Assembly: GCA_039545355.1 (NCBI GenBank)
Contig: BCJJ01000008.1
Coordinates: forward strand, 992,001-1,056,000
Length of the DNA: 64,000 nucleotides
DNA from: Trichosporon coremiiforme
Taxonomy: Eukaryota; Basidiomycota; Tremellomycetes; Trichosporonales; Trichosporonaceae
Direction of reading: 5' to 3'
Position numbers and translations under genes: made by a program. A model generated the notes under the pieces. The model saw nothing but the letters and a program-made list of their open reading frames with translations. It had not been told where the DNA came from and searched no databases. The number at the start of each line of letters is the position of its first letter. Position 1 is the stretch's first letter. Shown here piece by piece: positions 45,768-57,571 of the stretch.

Positions 45768-48700
45768 TCACTGGGCATACGACCACTGCCCGCTTCCTCC
45801 ACTCGCTGCGCGCTGCTGCTGCTGTTGCGCAAACTGTGCCGCGTTCCAGCTATCCGTCCGCTGTGGGCCGGCCGGTGGACCCCAGATCGATCCCAAGCTG
45901 CCTGCCGGCTGCTGCGGGGATTGGGACCACGAGCTCTGCAGACCGGGCGGGGGCGCGACGCCGGGCGGTGGTCGCGGCGCGCCCCCGCTGCCGCCGAAGC
46001 CTTGGTTTGGTCCGGTGTACTGACCAGACGAGCTGGCGCCGAACTGCCCCGAGCCGCCACCGAAGCCGCCCTGCCCGCCGAACGACTGCCCTGGAGGGGC
46101 AAAGCCCTGCCCGCTCCCCGGCCTGTAACTGTACTGCTGGCTGAAGCCTGGCGGCGCCCCAGGCGGGGGCGTAATGACCGGCGGTGTGGGACCGGGTGGC
46201 GTAAGACCTGGCGGTCCCGGGGGGCGAGGGTCGCTCCACTGTCTTCCCTCCCAAGTGGGACGCTCCCACTGTCCACTTGGACGCGCACTGTTCGGAGCAC
46301 TGTCCCACTGCCCGCTCGCCTGTCTCGACCCCACACCGGCACCTGGAGCGTCCCATCCTCGCTCCCACTGTCCGCTCGGCCGCGCCGAGGTCGGCGCACT
46401 CTCCCACTGTCCGCTCGCGTGGCGCGAGCCGCCCTCCCACTGCCCGGAAGCCTGGCGAGAACGCACGCCCGCGTCCCACTGCCCAGAGGGTTGACGAGAG
46501 GTCGACTCCCACTGCCCCGGTGGGCCGGAACCGCTCGCGCGCGTGTCCCACTGCCCGCTATCGCGCTGGCGCGCGCGCTGCATTCCTTTCTGGCTCTCTT
46601 CGCGCGACATCGTCCAGATTGTCTGCCCGCCGCCGTCCATGCCTCCAAACAGCAAAGAGGGAGGATGCCGGTCGGCTGGTCCCGGCGAGGGAGCGAGGGT
46701 AAGCGACTGCAGCAGACCCTGCGCTGTCGTCGCTGCCGAGACTGGAGGTACTACGGGCGTGCTCATGCTGCGGTTAGTTGAGAAAAAGCCTTCTATAACT
46801 GCGAGCCATAATGCAGCTCATGACTCACCTGTTGCCCCATAAGATGACCTCGTCGTCGTCATCCACCGATGCGGCACCGACACTGATCCCGTCTGCGCCG
46901 AGGCTTGCGCGCATTGCGAGGCTAACAGGGTCATCCTCCGTCTCAGCCTGCGACTGTGTCTCGACAGCCTGCGGAATCTGGTTGTCAAGGTTGCTGAGTG
47001 CGCGCAGCCCGACGTCCGTCTGCATTAGCAGTTTCACGTCCACGAGCAGGTCCGCAAGGCGCATCAACTGTTCCTCGTTAGGGTGCACCTCGCCATTACT
47101 GGGCGGGAGCTCCTCGTCGTTGCTGGCCGCCGCGCGGTGACCCCGGAGCGGCGCGAAGCCGCGCATGTCGCGGTCTTCCTCGAGCGGCTGGTCGAGTTCT
47201 GGCAGTTGCGCGAGCGGGAAGACCTGGGCCAGCGCGAACATAAGCCGCTTGTAGGAGCTCCAGAAGCTCGTGACGGATCGCGCGACCTCGGACGAGGCTG
47301 GCGCGAGCCGGCCGACGTACTCGATGTGCGACTTGAGCCAGCGCGACATGATGCGTAGACTCGGTAACAGTCGCCGCAGCACGGCCGTGATGCGCTGCGC
47401 GAGGGGGACCTCCTCGTCCTCGTCTATCACGGCCGAGTCGTCCGCATTCACCTGCGCCAGCGCCTCTTCCGCCTCCTCGGCCGCGACAACCACTAGGCTC
47501 GTGAAAATGCTCATCAGGAAGATCAGAGACAGGTTCTCCACAACGTGCCGTCGTTCGGCACCCTCGCCAGAGCTCGAATTCGCGCCCAGCCGCGCCTGCC
47601 AGTGCGACCCGATTGCCATCGCAGTCGTCTTCACGATCGTCTCAGACAGGAGTTTGCGCTCGCGCAGGAGGCGCGCGAACGCGACTGCGACCTGCGAGCA
47701 CAGCGCATTGAAGTGGCTCGTCCTGCTGTCAGTTATGGAAGAAAAATGCACAACTCACCCAGCCCGGATGAAGAGAATCGACACGACCGTCATCAGGTCG
47801 CGCTTAAACACATCCGTCTCGTCCTGGCTCTCCTTCTCCGCCGCCGCCGCGGCTGGCTGCTCTCCGTTCTCCGCAGCGGTGGCGGCGTGCCGTTGCGACC
47901 GCCACTTGTCAAAGACCTTTTTCAGTACCCGCTCCAGGTTCGCCTCGCCGCTCGGGAACGGTAATCGCACCTCGAGCGCGCGGAAGTAGTGGTACGTGCA
48001 ATGGAAGTTGTCGCCGAGGTAGCCATCAATCACTGCGAGCTGGTTAAACGCGGTACCTGCGGGTTAGCTATCGTCTGAAGAAACAGGAAGCTCACCATTG
48101 TCTGGCTGCAGCCCCCGCGCAACCTCGTAGTACATGATAGCCTTGTTGAAGCGCTCTGTCGGATCGCGACCGTTCTTGGCGGGTGCACCATCGCGCTCCT
48201 TGCGCGCCTTGTCCGAGTACTGCTCCTTGTATCGCTCGAGGTCGCCGAGGGAGATGAGGCCTTTGTAGACGATATCGATCTTCTTGTCGAGCTCCTCCTT
48301 GCTAAGATGGGGCGCGAGGGAAGGGTCGTCCTCTGCGTCCTCCCCAGGTCCGACGGGGATGTTGACTTCGGCTAAGTACGGCGCGGTGCGGTCCTGGAGG
48401 CGGTGGAAGGTGACGATACGCGTGATGAGCGAGTGGTAGAACGTGGCCTCTTTCACGAGCGCCTGGCGGAAGCGGCTCAGCGTCGTGCGCAGGTGGGAGA
48501 GGGCGTCCTTGTTTGCTCTTGCTCCGGAGCCAGGCGCGGGCAGCGTCGCCTCAATGCGCGCAACGGCATCGCGGTACGCCGAGATCAGGGTGTATGTCGT
48601 GCTGATCCAGAGGAGCTCGATGCTCTGCGCCTGCGGGTGCAGCGGGTGTTGGAACAGGATGCACAGGTATGCGTTTCGTGCGCTGCGCTCATCAGCGATC

Positions 48701-49049
48701 AGCTCTCCCCCAGTCATGCAGCGCTGCCCTGCTCTGCATTGCACTGCCAAACAAAACATCAGGGTTTCGGCAAGCGTCACTCACCGCTGGCGGACGTTGA
48801 ACGCATCCTTCGACCACGGCGTCTGGCTCTTCAGCAGGCCCTTCAGCTCCGTCGTTGCGTCCTGCGCTTGCCTGTGGAGGAAGGTAAGTTGAGGTGCGCA
48901 AAAATGACCCACTGCACTAGTTCCGAGGCGGTCGCGGGCTGGGACTGAGCCTGCACCTGGGGGTCGTCGACCTCGGGGGTGTCCTCGCGGGAAGAGTGGC
49001 CATGGCGGGTCCGCTGTCTCCTACGCGAGTGCGTAGAGGGGCCAGGCAT
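45768..49049 (-). CDS. EST1/SMG7-like protein with SGQW repeats
   Basis: Probable member of the EST1/SMG5-7 family (telomerase regulation and nonsense-mediated mRNA decay). Exons on minus: 48913-49049, 48785-48871, 48096-48682, 47759-48056, 46829-47722 and 45768-46767, about 1000 aa. After a Arg/Ser-rich start come LKGLLKSQTPWSKDAFNVRQ, LWISTTYTLISAYRDAV, FNKAIMYYEVARGLQPDNG joined to TAFNQLAVIDGYLGDNFHCT, and YHYFRALEVRLPFPSGEAN. That is the 14-3-3-like TPR plus EST1-type RNA/DNA-binding arrangement. Exon 5 is acidic and helical. The last exon is disordered and carries about eleven (S/P)GQW(D/E)-type repeats. Exon 5 is preceded by CAGCAG (one-codon ambiguity). The start is the ATG at 49047-49049; the frame is open further upstream without another ATG. 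Confidence 0.82.
46225..46565 (-). repeat. SGQW-coding minisatellite-like repeat
   Basis: Within the last exon of the EST1/SMG7-like gene, the plus strand repeats CCCACTGTCC/CCCACTGCCC about every 27-45 bp. It encodes SGQWE, SGQWD or PGQWE each time, with variable spacers such as SAPTSARP and SRQA. Spacing and spacers vary, so this is an old, diverged protein repeat and not a recent expansion. Confidence 0.85.
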
Positions 49050-49499
49050 TTGGGTTGCGACGGGGCCTGGGCCGGGTGGGGGTTGTGAGAAGACGGAGGA
49101 AGGGCGGTTGGGAGCGGTTGAGTTTGTGACTTTGTGAATGACGCACCCGGAGGAGGACTGCACGACCTGGGCAGTCCAATCCGAGCCTGGCGGCAAATCT
49201 CAGTGGCAGTCGGTCCTCACTCCTCATTTTCGAGCTGAGCCTCCACCCGAACTCACCGCCCGTATCCCGCATACAGTCTTCGTAAACCCAGGGCTCATCG
49301 AAGGGCTAGATCATCCTTTCCTCGTTGTAGGAACAGCACCGCGCCATATCTCGCCAGCGTGAAAAAAAAAAAACAAACTCGGTGACGCTGATCACTGGGC
49401 AGCTACTGCCAATCGTACATGCATGAGGTATCGACCTCTGTCTATCTATAGCTTCACCACTGTCCGCAATCGTATCTCTGTATACTCCCTGTAACGTAC
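49050..49499. other. Intergenic region between EST1-like and DUF262 genes
   Basis: About 450 bp: promoter of the EST1-like gene and 3' flank of the DUF262 gene. An A-run of 12 bp lies at 49362-49373. No other feature seen. Confidence 0.5.
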
Positions 49500-50870
49500 T
49501 CAGTTCTGCACGTTCGAACGCAGACCGTTAACCACATCTGATGTCCGCGCATGCCCGCCAGTTGGCGCGATGTCGATGTACGTTCCGTCCTGCTCCTCTT
49601 CCCGTCGTCGCTTCCTGCTCATGTTGACCGTGAGCTCGGGGTGCTCCTCGACCGCGGCCTTCTCGCCGGTGATGCGCTTGTTCGGGACAGTCTTGTCGAC
49701 GAACTCGTGAAGGTCCTTGTGGATGTTGCTGTTGGCGCGAATGTCGACCCACTTGCCACGGATATGCCTTCGCATCTCGCCAATCTCGGACGCCAACCTC
49801 GCCGTGGAGAGCACGTTCATGCGCTTGTAGACGAGCAGGCAGGCGAACCAGAACTCGACGGGCGCCACGCGCTGCTCGACGACGCCGAAGGACATCTGGT
49901 AGTAGTCGCGCGCGATATGGAGGAGGATAGTGAGAGCCGACTCGACCTTCCACCGGAACGCCCGCTCGGGCACAATGCCAGAGTTGAGGAACTTGTCCTC
50001 CGAGTAGGCCGTTGGCAGGACGCGCTTCCCGTCGCACGCCATGTACACAAACGCAGTGAGGATCTGGAACGAGCGTGCGCGCTTGACGTCAAACTTGTCG
50101 AGATACGCGACAAAGCCGTCGTCGGCGTGGATGAAGCGCTTGTCGAGGTCGCGGATCCAGGCCGACATCTCGCCTCCGAGCGCCTGCAGCCTTTCGGCTG
50201 ACGAGAGCGGCATACCGAGCTGGACACGCTGGAAGATGTCGCGCTGCTCCTCCTTTGTTGGATTCGGGTACTCGACAACCTGGAGCGAGATCTGGTCGAA
50301 CTTGCGCTTCAACGCCGGCGGCAGTGTCTGTCCGCCTCTCACACCGTGCGCAGTGTACCAAAACTTGTGCCCACTCGGAGACTTGAACGGGATCTTGCCG
50401 TCGTAGAAGTTGAGCACCGACGTGCATCGCTGCTTGCCGTCGATACACACGCGCTCCTCCTCTCCGGTCTTCTCGTTGAAGTCGACAGCAAAGATGACTG
50501 GTGGCACGTAGTAGTTCAAGAAAAGCGATTCGATCAGTCCAGACTGCTTGTCCTTTGACCACACAACTTCTCGCTGGTAGTCCGGCTCGAGGTTGACGCC
50601 GCCAGTGTGAATGAGGTCTGGATGTCAGCGCGACGGGCAGGGTACCTGGTGGCAAAAAGCGTTGTGTCCGGGCTACGCACCATGCAATTGCCTCAGGTTA
50701 ACAGTCTTGTATCGTGGCTCCTGCAGCTGTCCCTTCAGAATCTGGCTCGTCTCGAGGTTGGACGGCTTAGTATCCTCGCCGTCGGAGAGGAAGAGCTCGT
50801 CTCCCTCATCATCAGAAAGCTGGTAATCGGCCTGGGCCGCCTGCGCGGACGTGGTTTGCTGGGGTGACAT
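49500..50870 (-). CDS. DUF262 (GmrSD N-terminal/ParB-like) domain protein
   Basis: Eukaryotic protein with the DUF262 fold, best known from bacterial GmrSD-type restriction systems. Exons on minus: 50681-50870 and 49500-50617, about 435 aa. Residues 1-60 are acidic (LSDDEGDELFLSDGEDTKPS). The domain runs from about 62 to 300 with NLEPDYQREVVWSKDKQSGL, IESLFLNYYVPPVIF and VCIDGKQRCTSVLNFYDG, matching the PxYQRxYxW and DGxQR motifs of the family. The Asp, Gly, Gln and Arg of the second motif are present. The C-terminus contains a basic MSRKRRREEEQD patch, a likely nuclear localisation signal. No GmrSD C-terminal HNH (DUF1524) domain is visible. Function in fungi is not known to me; normal introns and codon use argue against recent transfer. 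Confidence 0.85.
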
Positions 50871-51348
50871 GGCATCGGCGACCTGAATAACTCTGCTGCA
50901 CGGACGGACGGGAAGACAGGGAACGGGCGAAAGAAAGTGGGCGTCGCGAGAGGAAAGGGAGAGGTTGGATGGGGTCGAGTTAATGAGATGTGTGTAGATG
51001 CCAAAACAATGTCGTCAGGGTTGGCGCGCCGTCATTACCACGAAGCTGGCCTGAAATCTACCTGGTACGGACGCGTTAAACGGATGTCGGATCGACCTCC
51101 ACCTTTGGGGTCCATCTGACGACTGGGCAACAGGGCATCCAACACCGCACATCTTCCTACATTCTGACTGTGGGAGCTTCCTCTGTGCACACTATCTTCT
51201 GTGCCCTATAGATCGCAGCTTCTTCAGAAGCTCGCTGCGCAACTCTTTGATTGGTATATCCATGCCCTTTAATACTACAACGCTCGCTCCGAGCGGCGTG
51301 AAACATGCAGTGTCCTCCGATACTCTCTCACCTCCGTTCATTAACCTT
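50871..51348. other. Intergenic region between DUF262 and UPF0662 genes
   Basis: About 480 bp with the DUF262-gene promoter on the minus strand and the UPF0662 3' UTR. No coding sequence or repeat recognised. Confidence 0.5.
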
Positions 51349-53067
51349 CTACTCGTCATCGTCGTCATCCTCCGACATGCTCTCCTTCAGCATCTCGAGC
51401 AGCTCGTGCGCCTCGGACAGCTGGGCATTCAGAATCGCCTGGCCCTCGGGCACGCTGCCGTCGTCGGCGTGGAACTTGCCGTCTTTGCGGATCGAGTCGA
51501 TCTGGTGCAGCGCCAGGTGGTACGGGTAGAGGTCGCGCGGGCTGTATGGTCCACCGTACTTGTGCACCTCGTTCAGACACTTCTTGATCGTGGAGAGCTT
51601 GTTGGCGATCGGCATGAGCTCCTCGGAGATGGGCTCAGACTCGGACATGAGGCGGTAGATGAGACCGTAACAACGACGAAGCAGGTAGAGGAGCAGGTAC
51701 TGTCCCTCGGCCTTGTTGCCGTCCGCATCCACAAACTTTCCGTCCACACGCATTGAGTCGATCTCGCGGAGCGACAGCAAGTAGTTGTACAGATCCGTCT
51801 CACGAAGCGTCCAACGATGCGTCAGAGCTGAGGTTAGCTAACCATTCCGGTGTGGGAAGCTGGCTCGATGTACTCACTGAGCTGCTCGAGCTGCTGCTTC
51901 ATCGTCGTGAGACGCTCCCAGATGGGCTTGAGAGGCGGGCTGACGTTCTCTTCGTGCTCGCGCGCCTTGATGTCCTGGACAATGTCGAAGCACGAATCGA
52001 TTAATCCGCTGAGCAGGGCTTGTCCCTCCGGAACCGAGGAACCGCCCGGACCAAGGAATTTGCCATCAACGCGCTTCCTGCGAACGTAGTTAGTGGTGTG
52101 CACAATGGAAATTGGCCAAGGCACTTACGAATCAATCTTGCGGAGCTCTTCCAGAATAGCCTTGAGCTCGGCCTTGTTGACCTTTGGCTCGGTGGCCAGA
52201 GCCGTCAGCTGCTTACGGATAGCAACAAGGCGGTTGTGGATAGGAACGAGTTCGATCGACAACACAGACAAAGACTCCATCAGATCGTTCAGAATCGCCT
52301 CTGCGATCGTCAGCTGATTGTCCCATTGCACAGGGCAGTGAGTGACTCACCAGTTCCCTCCAGTTTCTTCTGCATATACTTTAGAACGGGCTCCGGATGT
52401 CTTCCCTCCTCGCGGTCGTTCTTGATGATGGTCTTCAGCTCCTCCAGACGGTCCCTAAATCCCTGCAGATACGCTTCCGTGTAGACTCCAGACTCGTCCA
52501 TGTGGCTCAGGATTTGCTGCTTGGTCAGCGATACGTTCCGAAGGCGATGAACCCACCCTCATGCTGGCAATCTGACAGTACACGGCCGGGCTCTCCCTGC
52601 TCTTGCCGACCGTGAGGAACATTAGACTGATAAGCGAGAACACATCGGCGATGATGGTGTCGACACGGTTCGGCTCATACGTAGACTTTGGCGGGTTGTT
52701 CTGGTTGCTTTGTAACGCGGATTCGGATGCTTCTTCGCGGATCGCATTCAGTTTTGTCACTGGCTTGGTTAGCCTTCCGTACACTTTCCGACAGTCGGAG
52801 ATACACACGTTGCTTAATGATCTGGTTGTAGATCGACATGACATCTTGAGCTCTGATGAACCGAGTGCTGTCCTGCGGTTGGCGTCAGTAACTGCGATGC
52901 CAAGACCTTCTTTAGCGGGCTGCTCACCTTCTTGAGGGCCGTCAAGCGGTTACGAATGTTGATGAAGGCTTCGAGGATTGGCAGTTCCTCCTGCAATGTT
53001 GTCAGTGCTCGGTGTCCCTCGGCCCTGCAGTTAGATGACATACCTGGGGAACCATGTTGGACGACAT
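51349..53067 (-). CDS. UPF0662/DUF2408 protein (YPL260W family)
   Basis: Conserved fungal cytosolic/nuclear protein of poorly known function. Eight exons on minus: 53044-53067, 52928-52990, 52809-52872, 52557-52759, 52351-52516, 52129-52300, 51878-52077 and 51349-51827, about 456 aa, all phases consistent. Exon 1 is 24 nt (MSSNMVPQ). Recognisable blocks: EELPILEAFINIRNRLTALK, FIRAQDVMSIYNQIIKQ, KVNKAELKAILEELRKID, and a motif that occurs three times: KRVDGKFLGPGGSSVPEGQA, RVDGKFVDADGNKAEGQ and RKDGKFHADDGSVPEGQ. The tail is acidic (SEDDDDDE). Seven introns are 49-55 nt except the second-to-last-in-order ones, which are similar. Length is shorter than the yeast protein (about 550 aa). Good family match; no biochemical role claimed. 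Confidence 0.9.
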
Positions 53068-56000
53068 GATGCGCACGTTCCGACGAGTGACAGAATGTGG
53101 AAATCAATAACAAAGGGTTGGTGGTAGGGCCCGCCGGCGGCACGGTCTGAGGGGCTGGGCTTGGAAGCTTGGACAGATGCAAGAGCTGTCTTAGGATTGC
53201 CGGGGGAACAAGTAATGTTTTGGGTGGCAAATAACGGACGAATGCACGGGAGGACGGATGACGAAGTCGGGGGGCGGGTATGCAGTCGGGGGAGCGTTAT
53301 TCGAGTCGAGTAGAGAGGGAGGGTGTGGATCAAAGGACGTGTGGAAGGTGGTTAAAGGATGATGTAAAAATGTCTAGCTGGTGAGTGTGGTGAGTCGTTG
53401 TTGGTCTGGGCATGGCATGCAGCCAGATCTGGGCACAGTTGGGCAGGTCCCCCGTTGCCGCCAAGCTCTAAGGTGACCGCGAAAACGACTGCCCGATGAT
53501 GCAGCCTGGCCGGCCGAGATAGTGCACAGTCATGTCGCGGACCGTATCTCGCGCCTGGCCCGCCGGCTGGGCCCAATGCCCCCACTTTAAACTGGGACAT
53601 TGCCGTTCCCAGCCGTATGCGGGGGCCTCATCGACTGTTGTGACTGGCTCGCGATAGCCTTGGCAAGCACTCGATGCATATAAACGTCCTGGTTGGCTCC
53701 GCCGATCCATCATCGCCGCGGGCATGTCACGATGGCCAGGTTGCGATTTCCGCTGTACGTCGCGAGTCCTCGCGCGTGCGAGACGCAAGCTTCCAACTTT
53801 GAAGCCGCAAGAGGAACGAGCATGTTCCTGGCCATTCCTGGCCAACGCTTCAAGTAGTCAGCCCTAATGGGCCCTGTCAGCTTCTGAATCTCATTAGGAA
53901 AGTCTATTAGACAACGGGAGGCTAGCTGGACCTGGGAATTCAGCCCACGCCTTGGTCGTGATGCCAGCCTCGACCAGCTCGATCGCATGCCTAACAGCCT
54001 GGGCTCGCACGGGGGCATCACGAAACGTGGTCAGGATCGCGGGCCAGGAGCCCCTAGGAGTGGCAGGAGTTCCGGAGGGCATGACGTCGCGCCGTGAGTC
54101 AAGCACGTCACGGCGTTTTCTCGGTACTATTCTTAGTGGCAGGGTCTGGGTGTCCCTCAGGTGCAAAACCCCTTCACTACGCCTAGCGCCGGCGTCCTGC
54201 GCGCTCCTGCGGTCGACAATAGCCCAATGACAATCGAGCATGTCCAGGAGCGCTGCCACGGAACAAGCCTACGGCGCGGCCCTTCCCCTCCTTCCTCTCT
54301 GGTCTCTGAATCTCGCTCCTGCCGGTCGTCCTGGGTGTTCACGGGCTCGCGGCCTTGCAGTTCGCGGGGTCCGCGGGGGGGGGGGGGGGGTCATTCCTCC
54401 CTCGACTCGAAGTGGTCGTCAGACAATCAGGAAGCACAAGGAAGTCTGTGTGAGCCCAGGCAGGAGAATACTAAACCTAAGCTCGGCGGACATGCACCCA
54501 AGCTCAGATGTTCGGCGGTGTTTGTCGGCAAGCAGCCGGCCCATGCAGCCCGGCGCAGCGCTCAGAGCTCGAGTGACCTGGAACACGGAACATGCATTCA
54601 GTACTGAGCAGGAACCTATGGGTAACTGCGCCGGGGATCGCGATGCCTGGTCTGTGCCAGGAGGCGATCCCAGGAACCTCGGCAGACTGTGGACTGTGTG
54701 AGTCGACCGGAACCCGCGCGACTGTATACACTCGTACATGACGCTGGGCTCGGCGAGGTCAGATAGCTGCTGCCGGTGGTCTGAGAGGCCAAGGGCAGAG
54801 GCCACGATCTGGCTGGCATGGGCAAGTGCTGCATACTGGAGCTGCCGTTGTAATACCGAGGAACGCAGAACGCATGCATTCGACCCAGAGGCTCTGGGCG
54901 TGCGAGCATCGCTATGAGCGGAGGGTGGAGGGTGGGCTGCGCACTGCGAGACCGGATACGCCCGCCTGTTTGCACGCCTACAAGGGTTGCGGGGGATGTT
55001 GACGTCGGGGGTCGGATCGGTCGAGTGCGCAATCGCTCACTGCTGCGGTGGAGGAATACGCCATGGCGTGCATGCAGCGGTGAGCTTCGTGTTTGATGTA
55101 TGGGCTGTTGGCTGTTTGCATGGCTGGCTGGGCTGGGTGGCATGGTTGGGCGGGAGGGTGCGGTGCGGTGTGGTGCGCGGTGCGGCTGCTGTTGTGTGTA
55201 GATGTCTGTCGCGGCCCTGGGCCTGAGGCTTAAGGTGCAGAGCCCTGAGACTTAGGTCGACTCAACTACCTGTCTGGGCGATTGCCCCTGGGCAATCTAC
55301 CAACCGACCACCAGGCCCCTGCTCTCTCTGGGATCCTCAGGCGACGCTGGCCAGCTCCCACACCCCCCGCCGGGCCTCCTCAGGCGTCATGCCCTAGGCC
55401 CGCTCGCCTATGCCCACGGCCACGCTTCCAGCCAGTGGCCAGTCGCCCAGCGCACAGTCGCCCAGTCGCATCGCCCAACCGCCAACGGCCAGCGACCAAA
55501 GTAGAGCGGCTATAGGGCCATTGGGTATAGGGCACACGGCACACTGCACTGCACCCTCCTCCCTGCTGGCCTGCTGGCTGCACCCACCTTCCACCGTCCA
55601 CCTTCCCCGTCACCATACACCATACGCACCTCCTATCACCACCATCACTCTCTCCTTTTACCTTCCATTCCTCACACCCATCCATCCTTTGCATTCATCC
55701 ACTCATCCATCTCCCCCCCAACTCTCGTCATCCTCCCCAATCTTGTAAGTCACCCCTACAGCATCCATCGGCACCTCGGCGACACCAATCGGCCCACGCG
55801 CGGAACGGAACGGATGATGCTTGTCGCTTGTTGGGCCCTCCCCTCGCCGCCGCCCCGTCACCCTCTTTTTGTCCTCCCTCTTTGTTTGAACCATCACGCC
55901 TGCGCGTGGCCAGGCGTGCATCTGTACGCGTCAATGAACGGCTCGGACTCGCACTACCCGTTCCGCCTACGCGCTGGCCGGCTGGGCTTTTCGCTGGCGT

Positions 56001-56675
56001 CCTTTTGTCGCGTCGCCGAAGCACGCCTATCTCTGAAACTGCCCCCCATTGTCACTATCACGGACTGCGCTGACACTTGCCTTTCCTCGTCATTCGTCCC
56101 ATTCGTTCGCCCGCTTTCTGCCCACACATCGATCATCAACCACTTTCACGTCTGTTCTCAAACCTTGCATTCATTGGGATTGCTGCAACAGAATCCGTCA
56201 TCAGTGTAAGTGCTCCTGAATACGTGGCCGGCGAGAGCAGGGGGCGCGCGGGAACGAGTCACCGTGAGGTTAAGGGATTGGGAGCGGGGCGGAGAGAAAC
56301 GTCTTGGAACGCAACAACCTCCATCCGCACGCACACACCAGACAGGATCCATGCTCCGATTGCACCCAGCATGTTGTTGCTTCGCGTATGCCAAATCCGT
56401 ACCAAGTCACGCGAATTGGTGCACCCGCGGGGTAACGGGTGCGGAGGAAAAAGGCGATACCTCCCCCTTATCCGATGCTATCTGGAAGTGCGAGCGGATG
56501 CCACGGTGACCCGCAGTCGTCAACACACGCCTCCTCGCGCCGCGCCATCACTTTCACCTCCTTGTGGGACCAAAATGCTGACCCGCTTCTTTTCAACATT
56601 GCACTTCTTCCTATTACCGTACATCAAACTTCCACTGCTTTCCATACGTCACAACCGTCAAATTCGAACCAACAG
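53068..56675. other. Long divergent intergenic region before 14-3-3
   Basis: About 3.6 kb separates the UPF0662 and 14-3-3 start codons. Many short frames, none supported. Features seen: a G16 run at 54375-54390, C/T-rich sequence from 55540 to 55740 and again before the 14-3-3 gene. There is also a likely 5' UTR intron from GTAAGT at 56206 to CAG at 56675, directly abutting the ATG. Strong housekeeping expression of 14-3-3 may explain part of this large non-coding space. Confidence 0.5.
54375..54390. repeat. Homopolymer run of 16 G
   Basis: Sixteen consecutive G on the plus strand in intergenic DNA. Length may be imprecise because such runs are prone to sequencing error. Confidence 0.85.
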
Positions 56676-57571
56676 ATGACCACCAGCCGCGAAGATTCCG
56701 TCTACCTCGCCAAGCTCGCTGAGCAGGCTGAGCGTTATGAGGGTGAGTATTGATTTTGCCACGCTTCTGGCGCGCTTCTTGATGGACGGATGGGTTACTT
56801 TGCGCGATGCTGACACCCGCTCGCAGAGATGGTCGAGAACATGAAGGCTGTCGCCTCCTCAGACAAGGAGCTCACCGTTGAGGAGCGCAACCTCCTCTCG
56901 GTCGCCTACAAGAACGTCATCGGTGCCCGCCGTGCTTCGTGGCGCATCGTTTCCTCCATCGAGCAGAAGGAGGAGTCCAAGGGCAACGAGGCCCAGGTTG
57001 CCATGATCAAGAACTACAGGGAGAAGATCGAGTCTGAGCTTGCTAAGATCTGCAAGGACATCCTCGAGGTCCTCGACAAGCACCTCATCCCTTCGGCCGC
57101 CTCCGGCGAGTCCAAGGTCTTCTACCACAAGATGATGGGTGACTACCACCGTTACCTCGCCGAGTTCGCCACCGGTGACAAGAGGAAGGACTCTGCCGAC
57201 AAGTCGCTTGAGGCCTACAAGGCCGCTTCCGACGTTGCCGTCACCGAGCTCCCCCCTACCCACCCCATCCGTCTTGGTCTCGCCCTCAACTTCTCGGTCT
57301 TCTACTACGAGATCCTCAACAGCCCGGACCGCGCCTGCCACCTCGCCAAGCAGGCGTTCGACGACGCCATTGCTGAGCTCGACACGCTCTCCGAGGAGTC
57401 CTACAAGGACTCGACCCTCATCATGCAGCTCCTCCGTGACAACCTCACCCTCTGGACCTCTGACATGCAGGACAACGGTAAGCCCAGCAAGAGTCTGGCG
57501 ACAGCTGACGTTTCACAGCCGAGGACGCTAAGAAGGACGACGATGCCAAGGAGGAGGCTCCTGCCGCCTAA
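56676..57571 (+). CDS. BMH1: 14-3-3 protein
   Basis: Phosphoserine/phosphothreonine-binding dimeric adaptor acting in signalling, cell cycle and metabolism. Exons: 56676-56742, 56827-57477 and 57519-57571, about 256 aa, the usual length. The protein starts [20 protein letters not shown]. Both family signatures are present: [20 protein letters not shown] near residue 40 and [20 protein letters not shown] near residue 210. Phosphopeptide-binding Lys, Arg and Tyr ([15 protein letters not shown]) are kept. The last exon is a 17-residue acidic tail ([16 protein letters not shown]). Codon use is strongly C-ending with few rare codons, as expected for a highly expressed gene. The symbol is the yeast name for the family; the paralog cannot be distinguished. 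Confidence 0.96.

Noticed and set aside
49500..50870. Recent horizontal transfer of the DUF262 gene from bacteria
   Set aside because: The gene has a typical host intron with CTGAC branch site, host-like codon use and added fungal-style acidic and basic tails; an old eukaryotic gene is more likely.
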